The notes beneath the pieces are model-generated. The model was not told where the DNA came from and ran no database searches. It saw nothing but the letters and a program-made list of their open reading frames with translations. Shown here one piece after another: positions 11,952 through 19,317 of a stretch of 64,000 nt of DNA; position 1 is the stretch's first letter, and each line of letters begins with the position of its first letter. Origin of the DNA: Streptomyces sp. NBC_01210 (lineage in GTDB: Bacteria > Actinomycetota > Actinomycetes > Streptomycetales > Streptomycetaceae); NCBI RefSeq assembly GCF_036010325.1, contig NZ_CP108549.1, forward strand, positions 8,618,001-8,682,000. The letters run 5' to 3'. The translations under genes and the position numbers were made by a program.

Positions 11952-12320
11952 TCAGGTCTCCTCTTCCATACGAATGGCGCTCCTGAGGTTTTCGAGTGCC
12001 TGGCCGGGCTTCTTCTCCTGCATCTCCAGCAGCGCGGCAGCGATGGCGTCGAGCTTGCGCTGGATCGCGTGCTCGGCTCTCCGTTCCGAGTTCTTGAGCA
12101 GGGCCAGAAGCAGCAGCGTGACGGCGGTCATCGATTCTCCGGCGAGCAGCAGCCACTCGTCCGGAAGCTTCATGGCATGGGCAGTGACGACGAGGGCCAC
12201 CAAGGCCAAGCACACTCCGAAAAAGGCCGGCGAGCTGGTGAAGTTCGAGGCGTGCTCCGCCAACCGGGCGAACCATGTGCGCTTGTCGCCACCGCGATCG
12301 GCGGGATGCTGAAGAGTCAT
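11952..12320 (-). CDS. Low-affinity iron permease-like small membrane protein
   Basis: A 122-residue protein with two hydrophobic helices (AFFGVCLALVALVVTAHAM and a later LLAGESMTAVTLLLLALL) followed by a charged helix with ERRAEHAIQRKLDAI. This pattern matches the small bacterial members of the low-affinity iron permease family, including the N-terminal F-x-x-x-A-E-x-A-S/T-x-x-x-x-S-P segment (FARLAEHASNFTSSPAFF). An iron-transport role in bacteria is not established. It is divergent from hypX; a link to hydrogenase iron supply is only positional. Confidence 0.75.
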   Translation of the reverse strand: MTLQHPADRGGDKRTWFARLAEHASNFTSSPAFFGVCLALVALVVTAHAMKLPDEWLLLAGESMTAVTLLLLALLKNSERRAEHAIQRKLDAIAAALLEMQEKKPGQALENLRSAIRMEEET

Positions 12321-12548
12321 ACGACGTGCCTACCCGACCACGCGAGGACATGCAGGCGGCCACAACCGGTGTCGGCGCGCGCCTTTCATGGGGAAGGCCG
12401 AGAAGGCCCGAACCGCCAGGTGGCCGTCGCCATGTCCGCTTTTGGGTGACCTCGTGGCTCGGCGTCGCCGTGGCCGGTTCCGTTTATTCGACGATCACAG
12501 GCGGCCGGGGAGACGCTGCCGGAGACGTTGACCGCTGGGAGGCCTGTC
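12321..12548. other. Divergent promoter region of the iron-permease-like gene and hypX
   Basis: This 228-bp interval separates two divergently read genes. It ends in the hypX ribosome-binding site GGGAGG (12537-12542). A TTG at 12528 would extend hypX by seven codons but has no ribosome-binding site. No convincing palindrome was seen. Confidence 0.5.
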
Positions 12549-14333
12549 ATGCACATCCTGCTCGTCGCCACTGCGTTCAACAGCCTCACACAGCGACTCC
12601 ACGCCGAACTGAGGGATCACGGTCACACCGTGTCGGTGGAACTCGCCCTGCACGGAGAGTCCTTGGCGGATGCCGTACGCCGTCATGAGCCGCAGCTCGT
12701 CGTCGCGCCGATACTGAAGACGGCGATCCCACGCGAGGTGTGGTCCGCGTACACGTGTCTCGTCGTCCACCCCGGCCCCGTCGGGGACCGCGGGCCTTCG
12801 TCCCTCGACTGGGCGATGCACGAGGACGTTGGCCACTGGGGTGTGACTGTCCTGCAGGCCAACGCGGAGATGGACGCGGGTGACGTGTGGGCCGCAGCCG
12901 CCTGCCCGATGCCGCCGGTGGCCAAGAGCGACCTGTACCGCGGCGAGGTGTCCGACGCGGCGGTGACTGCTGTGATGCTGGCGGTGGAACGGTTCGCCAC
13001 CGGGACGTACACCCCTCGCGCGCAGACCGGCCAAGGCAGTGGAGGAACCGGCCGAGCCCGGCCGTATCTCGATCAGAGCGTCCGGCGGATCGACTGGGCG
13101 TCGGAGTCCACCGAAACGATCGTCCGCAAGCTGCGGGCCGCGGACTCGCAGCCCGGAGTGCTCGACGAACTGCTGGGCGGCGAGTGGTACTTGCACGGGG
13201 GCCACCCCGAGGACGAGCTGTGCGGGCACCCAGGCGAACTTCTGGCCACACGAGCCGGAGCTGTCTGCCGCGCGACGACGGACGGCGCCGTGTGGATTCC
13301 CGAGCTGCGGCCCCGGCGCAGGCCCGGGCAGCCCCCCACGTTCAAGCTGCCTGCCGTTCAGGCGCTTGCCGGCCGGCTGCCCTCCTTGCCGGAGAGCCCC
13401 GCGCCCTTGCGTCTGGACGCGCATCGCCGTACCTGGACGGACATCAGCTACAGGGAGGAGCGCAACGTCGGCATCCTCTCGTTCTCGTTCGCCGGCGGCG
13501 CGATGAGCACCACCCAGTGCCGTCGTCTGCTGGCGGCCTATCAGGAGGCCTGCTCGCGTCCCACGTCAGTGCTGGTGCTCGGCGGCAGCCAGGTCTTCTC
13601 CAACGGCATCCACCTCAACGTCATCGAGGCGGCCGAAGACCCCGGTGCGGAGTCCTGGGCCAACATCAACGCCATCGACGACCTGGTCGAGGCCGTCCTG
13701 ATGACCACGGACCGGCTGGTGGTCGCTGCCGTCGGCGGACATGCCGCCGCGGGCGGGGCGATGCTCGCACTGGCAGCGGACGAGGTGTGGTGCAGATCGG
13801 GCACCGTGCTGAATCCGCACTACCGGCTGATGGGCCTGTACGGCTCGGAGTACTGGACGTACACGCTGCCTCGCCGCGTCGGTTCGGCGGTGGCAGGGCG
13901 TCTGATGCGTCAGGCCCTGCCTGTGAGCGGGCCGTCCGCGCAGCGACTGGGCCTCGTCGAGCGACTGGTCGAGTGCACCCCGCAGGACTTCACCGCAGAG
14001 GTCGCCCGGCTCGCCGGGCACCTCGCTTCCCTCCCCGCGGTGCAGCCGCGGATCGCTGCGAAGAAGGCCGAGCGGGACCACCAGGAGAGTCTCAAGCCGC
14101 TCGCCGCCTTCCGGGAGGAGGAGCTGGCCCATATGCGGCGGACCTTCTCCGACCCGGCCGCCCCCTACCACGCTTTGCGCCGCGCGTTCGTCCGCAAGGA
14201 GAAGCCGCTGCAAACACCGCCGCATCTGGAGGTTCCGGTGTCTGCAACACGCGTGACGGATCAGCTCCGGTCCCAGGCCCGTGTCACCGGACCGGACGCC
14301 GAAAACTCGGCTTCAGCACCGGATGTCTGTTAA
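12549..14333 (+). CDS. hypX: Hydrogenase maturation protein HypX (CO ligand synthesis)
   Basis: A 594-residue two-domain protein. The N-terminal formyltransferase fold (about 1-250) has the HPGPVGDRGPSSLDWA signature at 74-89. An enoyl-CoA hydratase/crotonase domain follows (about 300-500; VLVLGGSQVFSNGIHLNVIE, AAVGGHAAAGGAML). HypX makes the active-site CO ligand of [NiFe]-hydrogenases under aerobic conditions from 10-formyl-THF, via formyl-CoA, and so is found with oxygen-tolerant enzymes. ATG 12549 is chosen for GGGAGG six bases upstream. It leads the hydrogenase structural operon. Confidence 0.92.
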   Translation: MHILLVATAFNSLTQRLHAELRDHGHTVSVELALHGESLADAVRRHEPQLVVAPILKTAIPREVWSAYTCLVVHPGPVGDRGPSSLDWAMHEDVGHWGVTVLQANAEMDAGDVWAAAACPMPPVAKSDLYRGEVSDAAVTAVMLAVERFATGTYTPRAQTGQGSGGTGRARPYLDQSVRRIDWASESTETIVRKLRAADSQPGVLDELLGGEWYLHGGHPEDELCGHPGELLATRAGAVCRATTDGAVWIPELRPRRRPGQPPTFKLPAVQALAGRLPSLPESPAPLRLDAHRRTWTDISYREERNVGILSFSFAGGAMSTTQCRRLLAAYQEACSRPTSVLVLGGSQVFSNGIHLNVIEAAEDPGAESWANINAIDDLVEAVLMTTDRLVVAAVGGHAAAGGAMLALAADEVWCRSGTVLNPHYRLMGLYGSEYWTYTLPRRVGSAVAGRLMRQALPVSGPSAQRLGLVERLVECTPQDFTAEVARLAGHLASLPAVQPRIAAKKAERDHQESLKPLAAFREEELAHMRRTFSDPAAPYHALRRAFVRKEKPLQTPPHLEVPVSATRVTDQLRSQARVTGPDAENSASAPDVC

Positions 14334-14352
14334 CAAGAAGGCTGAGGTCAAA

Positions 14353-14394
14353 ATGCCGAATTTCATGACATACCTCCCCAAGGAGGCACGCTGA
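14353..14394 (+). CDS. Possible 13-codon leader peptide upstream of hhyS
   Basis: An ATG at 14353, five bases after GAGG (14344-14347), opens a 13-codon frame reading MPNFMTYLPKEAR. Its stop overlaps the hhyS start (TGATG), and the hhyS ribosome-binding site (AAGGAGG, 14380-14386) lies inside its last codons. Such a layout can couple hhyS translation to that of the leader. It is too short to prove from one sequence and could be chance. Confidence 0.35.
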   Translation: MPNFMTYLPKEAR

Positions 14395-15482
14395 TGAATG
14401 CAGCCACGTCGACCGCGGCCCAGGACGCGGACGCCGCCGGGGCACCCGCCGATGACGCGCCACCGATCCATATCCTCTGGATCAATGCCGGGCTGAGCTG
14501 TGACGGTGACTCGGTAGCCCTGACGGCGGCGATGCAGCCAAGTATCGAGGAGATCGTGCTCGGCGTGCTGCCCGGCCTGCCCAAGATCGCTGTGCACTGG
14601 CCCCTGATCGACTTCGAATGTGGGCCGGTCGGGGGCGCGGACACGTTCATCGAATGGTTCTTCAAGGGCGAGCGCGGTGAGATCGACCCCTTCGTCCTGG
14701 TGATCGAGGGGTCCGTCCCCAACGAGTCGATCAAGCAGGAAGGCTACTGGTGCGGCTTCGGCGACGATCCCCAAACCGGCCAGCCGATCACCACCAGTGA
14801 ATGGATCGACCGGCTCGCGCCCAAGGCGCTGGCTGTTGTCGCGATCGGAACGTGTGCCACCTATGGCGGGATCCACGCCATGGCGGGCAACCCGACCGGT
14901 GCGATGGGTGTGCCGGACTACCTGGGCTGGGACTGGACGTCCAAGGCCGGCATCCCGATCGTGTGCGTGCCCGGCTGTCCGATCCAGCCCGACAACTTCT
15001 CGGAGACCCTGACCTACCTGCTCTACCAGGCGGCGGGCGCCGCTCCGATGATCCCGCTGGACGACAAGCTCCGACCGACGTGGTTGTTCGGCGCCACCGT
15101 GCACGAGGGGTGCGATCGCGCGGGCTACTACGAACAGGGACAGTTCGCCGACACCTACGACTCGCCCAAGTGCCTCGTCAAGCTCGGCTGCTGGGGCCCG
15201 GTCGTCAAGTGCAACGTGCCCAAGCGGGGCTGGATGAACGGAATCGGCGGCTGTCCGAACGTCGGAGGCATCTGCATCGCCTGCACCATGCCGGGGTTCC
15301 CGGACAAGTTCATGCCGTTCATGGACGAACCGCCCGGCGCGAAGGTGTCCAGCACCGCCAGCGGAGCGTACGGCGCGGTGATCCGCAAGCTGCGGACCAT
15401 CACGGCCAGGACCGTGGACAAGGAGCCGAAGTGGCGCCACACGGGACAGAAGCTGACCACCGGCTACCGGCCGCCCTGGTGA
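14394..15482 (+). CDS. hhyS: Group 1h (group 5) [NiFe]-hydrogenase small subunit
   Basis: A 362-residue electron-transfer subunit carrying the Fe-S relay from the active site. The N-terminal proximal-cluster motif is CDGD (C36, D39), where most hydrogenases have CxxC; an Asp ligand is a recorded feature of high-affinity actinobacterial-type enzymes. Further ligand segments are AIGTCATYGG, CVPGCPIQPDNF, the HEGCDRAGYYEQGQF stretch, CLVKLGCWGP and CxxxGxCIACTMPGFP. There is no Tat signal, as in this class. The start has AAGGAGG at 14380-14386. Together with HhyL it should oxidise atmospheric H2 to sustain persistence, with the protein at the inner face of the membrane. Confidence 0.95.
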   Translation: MNAATSTAAQDADAAGAPADDAPPIHILWINAGLSCDGDSVALTAAMQPSIEEIVLGVLPGLPKIAVHWPLIDFECGPVGGADTFIEWFFKGERGEIDPFVLVIEGSVPNESIKQEGYWCGFGDDPQTGQPITTSEWIDRLAPKALAVVAIGTCATYGGIHAMAGNPTGAMGVPDYLGWDWTSKAGIPIVCVPGCPIQPDNFSETLTYLLYQAAGAAPMIPLDDKLRPTWLFGATVHEGCDRAGYYEQGQFADTYDSPKCLVKLGCWGPVVKCNVPKRGWMNGIGGCPNVGGICIACTMPGFPDKFMPFMDEPPGAKVSSTASGAYGAVIRKLRTITARTVDKEPKWRHTGQKLTTGYRPPW

Positions 15483-15561
15483 ACCCCCGCTGAACCGAAG
15501 TACCTGCTCACGCCTCACCGCGCGACCCACCTCCAGCTTGAAGAAGGGCACGGCACTCACG

Positions 15562-17346
15562 ATGGCACCGAAGACGAAGGCGGCCGGCGACGGCAGTGGC
15601 CTGGTGGAAATGGCCTGGGATCCGATCACCCGGATCGTGGGCAGTCTCGGCATCCACACAAAGATCGACTTCAAGCAGAAGCGGGTCGCGGAGTGCTACA
15701 GCACCTCGTCGGTCTTCCGCGGCTACAGCGTCTTCATGCGCGGCAAGGACCCCCGGGACGCACACTTCATCACCAGCCGCATCTGCGGGATCTGCGGCGA
15801 CAACCACGCCACGTGTTCGGTGTACACCCAGAACATGGCCTACGGGGTGAAGCCTCCGCACCTGGCTGAGTGGATCATCAACCTCGGCGAGTCCGCCGAG
15901 TACATGTTCGACCACAACATCTTCCAGGAGAACCTGGTCGGGGTCGACTACTGCGAAAAGATGGTCCGCGAGACCAACCCCGGCGTCCTTGAGCTCGCCG
16001 AGCGCACCGAGGCGCCGCACGCCGGGGACCACGGCTACCGCACCATCGCCGACATCATGCGGTCACTCAACCCCATCGAAGGCGAGTTCTACCGGGAAGC
16101 CCTCCAGGTGAGCCGCTACACCCGGGAGATGTTCTGCCTCATGGAGGGCCGCCATGTGCACCCCTCCACGCTCTACCCCGGCGGAGTCGGCACGATTGCC
16201 TCCGTTCAGCTCTTCACGGACTACCTCAGCCGCCTCATGCGCTACGTGGAGTTCATGAAGCGAGTCGTCCCCCTGCACGACGACCTGTTCGACTTCTTCT
16301 ACGAGGCTCTGCCCGGGTACGAGGAAGTCGGCCGCCGACGGGTGCTGCTCGGCTGCTGGGGCGCCCTCAACGACCCCGAGTACTGCGACTTCACCTACGC
16401 CAATATGACCGACTGGGGACGGAAGATGTTCGTCACCCCCGGCGTCATCGTCGACGGCAAGCTCGTCACCAACGACCTTACCGAGATCAACCTCGGCATC
16501 CGCATCCTGCTGGGCAGTTCGTACTACGACGACTGGCAGGGCCAGGAGCAGTTCGTCACCCACGACCCGCTCGGCAACCCCGTCGACCCGCGCCACCCGT
16601 GGAACCAGCACACCATCCCGGCCCCTCAGAAGCGGGACTTCAACGACAAGTACAGCTGGGTGATGTCCCCCCGCTGGTTCGACGGCAAGGACTACCTGCC
16701 GCTCGACACCGGCGGTGGCCCCCTCGCCCGCCTGTGGTCCACGGCGCTGTCCGGGCTCGTCGACGTCGGCTATGTCAAGGCCACCGGCAACAGCGTCGTC
16801 ATCAACCTGCCGCGCACGATGACCAAGCCCGAGACCACCTTCGAGTGGAAGATCCCGCGCTGGAGCAACGCGCTGGAACGAAACCGTGCCCGCACCTACT
16901 TCCAGGCCTACGCTGCGGCCATCGCCCTGCACTGCGCCGAGAAGGGCCTGGACGAAGTGCGTGCCGGCCGCACCCAGACCTGGGAGAAGTTCGAGGTGCC
17001 GGACCAGTCCATCGGCTGCGGCTTCACCGAGGCCGTACGCGGTGTCCTCTCCCACCACATGGTCATCCGGGACGGGAAGATCGCCAACTACCATCCGTAC
17101 CCGCCGACTCCGTGGAACGCCAGCACGCGCGACTCCTACGGCACGCCCGGCCCGTACGAGGACGCCGTGCAGAACACGCCGATCTTCGAGGAGAACTCCC
17201 CGGAGAACTTCAAGGGCATCGACATCATGCGCACGGTGCGCAGCTTCGACCCCTGCCTGCCCTGCGGCGTTCACATGTACGTCGGCGGCGGAAAGACCGT
17301 GAAGTCGATGCACGTGCCCACCGGCCTGAGCGGCCTTTCCGGATGA
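15562..17346 (+). CDS. hhyL: Group 1h (group 5) [NiFe]-hydrogenase large subunit
   Basis: The catalytic subunit, 594 residues from ATG 15562. The two nickel-binding motifs are present: RICGICGDNH (Cys75, Cys78) and DPCLPCGVH (Cys565, Cys568, His571). A 23-residue tail after His571 fits the peptide removed by the maturation protease once NiFe(CN)2CO is inserted. A TTG at 15538 would add eight residues (MKKGTALT). I prefer the ATG, although its AGAAGGG is 13 bases upstream. About 80 bp separate it from hhyS, and the next gene overlaps its stop (ATGA). Confidence 0.95.
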   Translation: MAPKTKAAGDGSGLVEMAWDPITRIVGSLGIHTKIDFKQKRVAECYSTSSVFRGYSVFMRGKDPRDAHFITSRICGICGDNHATCSVYTQNMAYGVKPPHLAEWIINLGESAEYMFDHNIFQENLVGVDYCEKMVRETNPGVLELAERTEAPHAGDHGYRTIADIMRSLNPIEGEFYREALQVSRYTREMFCLMEGRHVHPSTLYPGGVGTIASVQLFTDYLSRLMRYVEFMKRVVPLHDDLFDFFYEALPGYEEVGRRRVLLGCWGALNDPEYCDFTYANMTDWGRKMFVTPGVIVDGKLVTNDLTEINLGIRILLGSSYYDDWQGQEQFVTHDPLGNPVDPRHPWNQHTIPAPQKRDFNDKYSWVMSPRWFDGKDYLPLDTGGGPLARLWSTALSGLVDVGYVKATGNSVVINLPRTMTKPETTFEWKIPRWSNALERNRARTYFQAYAAAIALHCAEKGLDEVRAGRTQTWEKFEVPDQSIGCGFTEAVRGVLSHHMVIRDGKIANYHPYPPTPWNASTRDSYGTPGPYEDAVQNTPIFEENSPENFKGIDIMRTVRSFDPCLPCGVHMYVGGGKTVKSMHVPTGLSGLSG

Positions 17347-17957
17347 GCGCGGCAGCCCACACCGCCGCCCCGCCGGCCGATGCTGCCCACCGGGTCATGA
17401 ACGCGGAGCAGGCAGGACGGCGCGTGGAAGAAGTCCTCGACCGACTGGCCGCCACCGGCGACGAATCGGCGTGTGCCGGGGCCGAGGAACTGGTCAGGGT
17501 CCTGATGGACTTCTACGGCGCCGGTCTGGCCCGGATCGTCCGGCTGCTCGATGCCCCCGCCGCCGGCAAATCCCCGGGCAGCCCCCTGGCCGGCCTGCTC
17601 GGAGACGAACTGGTCTCGAGCCTGCTGGTCCTGCACGACCTGCACCCCGAGGACACCGCCACGCGCATCGCGCGTGCTCTGGACGCGGCCGGTGACCATG
17701 CCTGGGAGGTGGCGGGCTTCGACGACTCCTCCGCAACGCTGCGCCTGCGGTCTGCCGGTGGTGCGGGCTGCGGCTGCGCCGGCACAGCCGCGTCGGCACA
17801 GCAGGCAGTCGAGGACGCTCTCACCTGCTTTGCGCCTGAGGTGACGGCCGTGGAAGTGGAGGCCGGCGCCACCGCCCGGGAGCCGGCGCTGCTCCAGATC
17901 GGGAAGGCTCCCACGTCCCGTACGGCGCCCGGACCGGCCGTGGCGAAGACGCGGTGA
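17343..17957 (+). CDS. NifU C-terminal-like accessory protein of the hydrogenase operon
   Basis: A 204-residue protein. An N-terminal helical region (about 20-120, VEEVLDRLAA, LVRVLMDFYGAGLARIVRLL) precedes a domain resembling the NifU C-terminal Fe-S scaffold. This has a CGC pair (GAGCGCAGT) followed by a helix AQQAVEDALTCFAPEVTAVEVE, the spacing typical of that fold, although the usual CxxC is altered. It may load Fe-S clusters into HhyS or act as a redox partner. It is coupled on both sides (ATGA with hhyL, GTGA with the next gene), so it is made in step with the large subunit. Function inferred. Confidence 0.75.
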   Translation: MSAAAHTAAPPADAAHRVMNAEQAGRRVEEVLDRLAATGDESACAGAEELVRVLMDFYGAGLARIVRLLDAPAAGKSPGSPLAGLLGDELVSSLLVLHDLHPEDTATRIARALDAAGDHAWEVAGFDDSSATLRLRSAGGAGCGCAGTAASAQQAVEDALTCFAPEVTAVEVEAGATAREPALLQIGKAPTSRTAPGPAVAKTR

Positions 17958-18622
17958 GCGCGCCCCAGCTCCGGCCACAGCCTCCTGGGCCTGCCGGTGA
18001 ACTGCGCGGCCTGCGACGGTTTCTGACCGAGCGGCCACCCCGGCAGGAGCGCTGCGAACTGTGCGGAGTGGCGGTGGCCGACAACAGCCACCGCCACCTG
18101 GTGGACACGGAGAAACGCGCACTTGCCTGCGCCTGCGTCCCGTGTTCCCTCCTGTTCGAGCGGCCCGGTGCCGCGGGCGGCCGCTTCCGGGCGGTGCCGG
18201 ACCGCTATCTGGCCGACCCGGACCACCGCCTGGACGACAGCGCGTGGGAAGTTCTGCAGATCCCGGTCGGCGTTGCCTTCTTCTTCCGTAACGCGGCGCT
18301 CAACCGCCTGGTCGCGCTCTACCCGAGTCCCGCCGGCGCGACCGAGAGTGAACTCGACCCGTCGGCATGGCAGACCGTGCTGGGCGGCAGTCGACTGGCC
18401 GCGCTCCTCGAACCCGATGTGGAGGCGCTTCTGTTGCGCCGGGTGGAAGGCCGGGCCGAGTGCTACCTCGTCCCGATCGACATTTGTTACGAACTGGTGG
18501 GCCGCATGCGCCTGTTGTGGCAGGGCTTTGACGGCGGAGCCGAGGCCCGGACCGATCTGGAGGCCTTCTTCGCACATGTCGGCGGCCGCGCCCAAGTGGT
18601 GCAGGGGGCGGACCGGTCATGA
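17954..18622 (+). CDS. DUF5947-type protein of the hydrogenase operon
   Basis: A 222-residue soluble protein with two cysteine pairs, CELCG (near 36) and CACVPC (near 60), separated by a His-rich NSHRHL stretch. This is a plausible zinc or rubredoxin-like metal site. The rest is mixed alpha/beta with a hydrophobic IPVGVAFFF segment and ends FFAHVGGRAQVV. I recall this family as DUF5947, found beside group 1h hydrogenases in Streptomyces. GTG start overlapping the preceding stop (GTGA). No enzymatic motif is recognised; a role in metal delivery or electron transfer is speculation. Confidence 0.75.
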   Translation: MSAPQLRPQPPGPAGELRGLRRFLTERPPRQERCELCGVAVADNSHRHLVDTEKRALACACVPCSLLFERPGAAGGRFRAVPDRYLADPDHRLDDSAWEVLQIPVGVAFFFRNAALNRLVALYPSPAGATESELDPSAWQTVLGGSRLAALLEPDVEALLLRRVEGRAECYLVPIDICYELVGRMRLLWQGFDGGAEARTDLEAFFAHVGGRAQVVQGADRS

Positions 18623-19317
18623 CGGAGTTCGCCTTCACGTGTACGGGCGTACGGGCCGATCAGTACGCCGCCGGTCCGACACTCGTCTTCAGGCTGCGCA
18701 TCACCGCGTCCGACAACGCCCGCGTGCACGCCCTGGCCCTGCGCTGCCAGATCCGTATCGAACCCGCGCGGCGCGGCTACGCTCCCGCGGAGGCCGACGG
18801 GCTGGCCGACCTCTTCGGAGAGCGCTCACGCTGGGGCAGCACGCTCCAGCCGGTTCAGTTCGCCCAGGTCTCGCACATGGTTCCCAGCTTCACGGGAGAG
18901 ACGGAAACCGACCTCGCCGTCCCCTGCACGTACGACATGGACGTCGCCGCCACCCGGTATTTCAACGCCCTCGAGGCGGGCGAGGTGTCGCTGCTCATGC
19001 TGTTCTCCGGAACGGCATTCACCGGAGCAGGCGGCTTCCGCGTCGAACCCGTGCCGTGGGACCGGGAGGCGGCCTTCCGGATGCCGGTAAAGGTGTGGCA
19101 GGAGATGGTCGAGCAGCACTTCCCCGGCTGCGGCTGGATCCGGCTGCCGCGCGACACCATGGACGCGCTGCTCGCCTTCCGTTCGCGGCGGGCACATCCC
19201 TCCTGGGAGGCGGCCGTCCGGGCCCTGCTGGCCGAGGCCGGCACGCCGGACCCCCAGCCGGTCCACGCCCTGGACCGAGCGCTGCTGCCACGCGCTACCG
19301 GAAGGACGGCCCGTTGA
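18619..19317 (+). CDS. DUF6084-type protein of the hydrogenase operon
   Basis: A 232-residue protein, beta-rich in the first 150 residues (FAFTCTGVRADQYAAGPTLVF, TLQPVQFAQVSHMVPSFTG). A helical C-terminus follows, containing WQEMVEQHFPGCGWIRLPRDT. I recall the family as DUF6084, seen in hydrogenase operons. No signal peptide, transmembrane segment or catalytic motif is visible. Its start overlaps the previous stop (ATGA) and its own stop overlaps the next start (TTGA). Strict coupling through four genes argues for fixed stoichiometry, as in a complex with the hydrogenase, but that is inference. Confidence 0.75.
   Translation: MTEFAFTCTGVRADQYAAGPTLVFRLRITASDNARVHALALRCQIRIEPARRGYAPAEADGLADLFGERSRWGSTLQPVQFAQVSHMVPSFTGETETDLAVPCTYDMDVAATRYFNALEAGEVSLLMLFSGTAFTGAGGFRVEPVPWDREAAFRMPVKVWQEMVEQHFPGCGWIRLPRDTMDALLAFRSRRAHPSWEAAVRALLAEAGTPDPQPVHALDRALLPRATGRTAR

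Noticed and set aside
18123..19313. Upstream extension of the 479-residue hydrogenase-operon protein
   Set aside because: The extension covers two other coupled genes in a different frame; TTG 19314 with a stop-start overlap is the sensible start.
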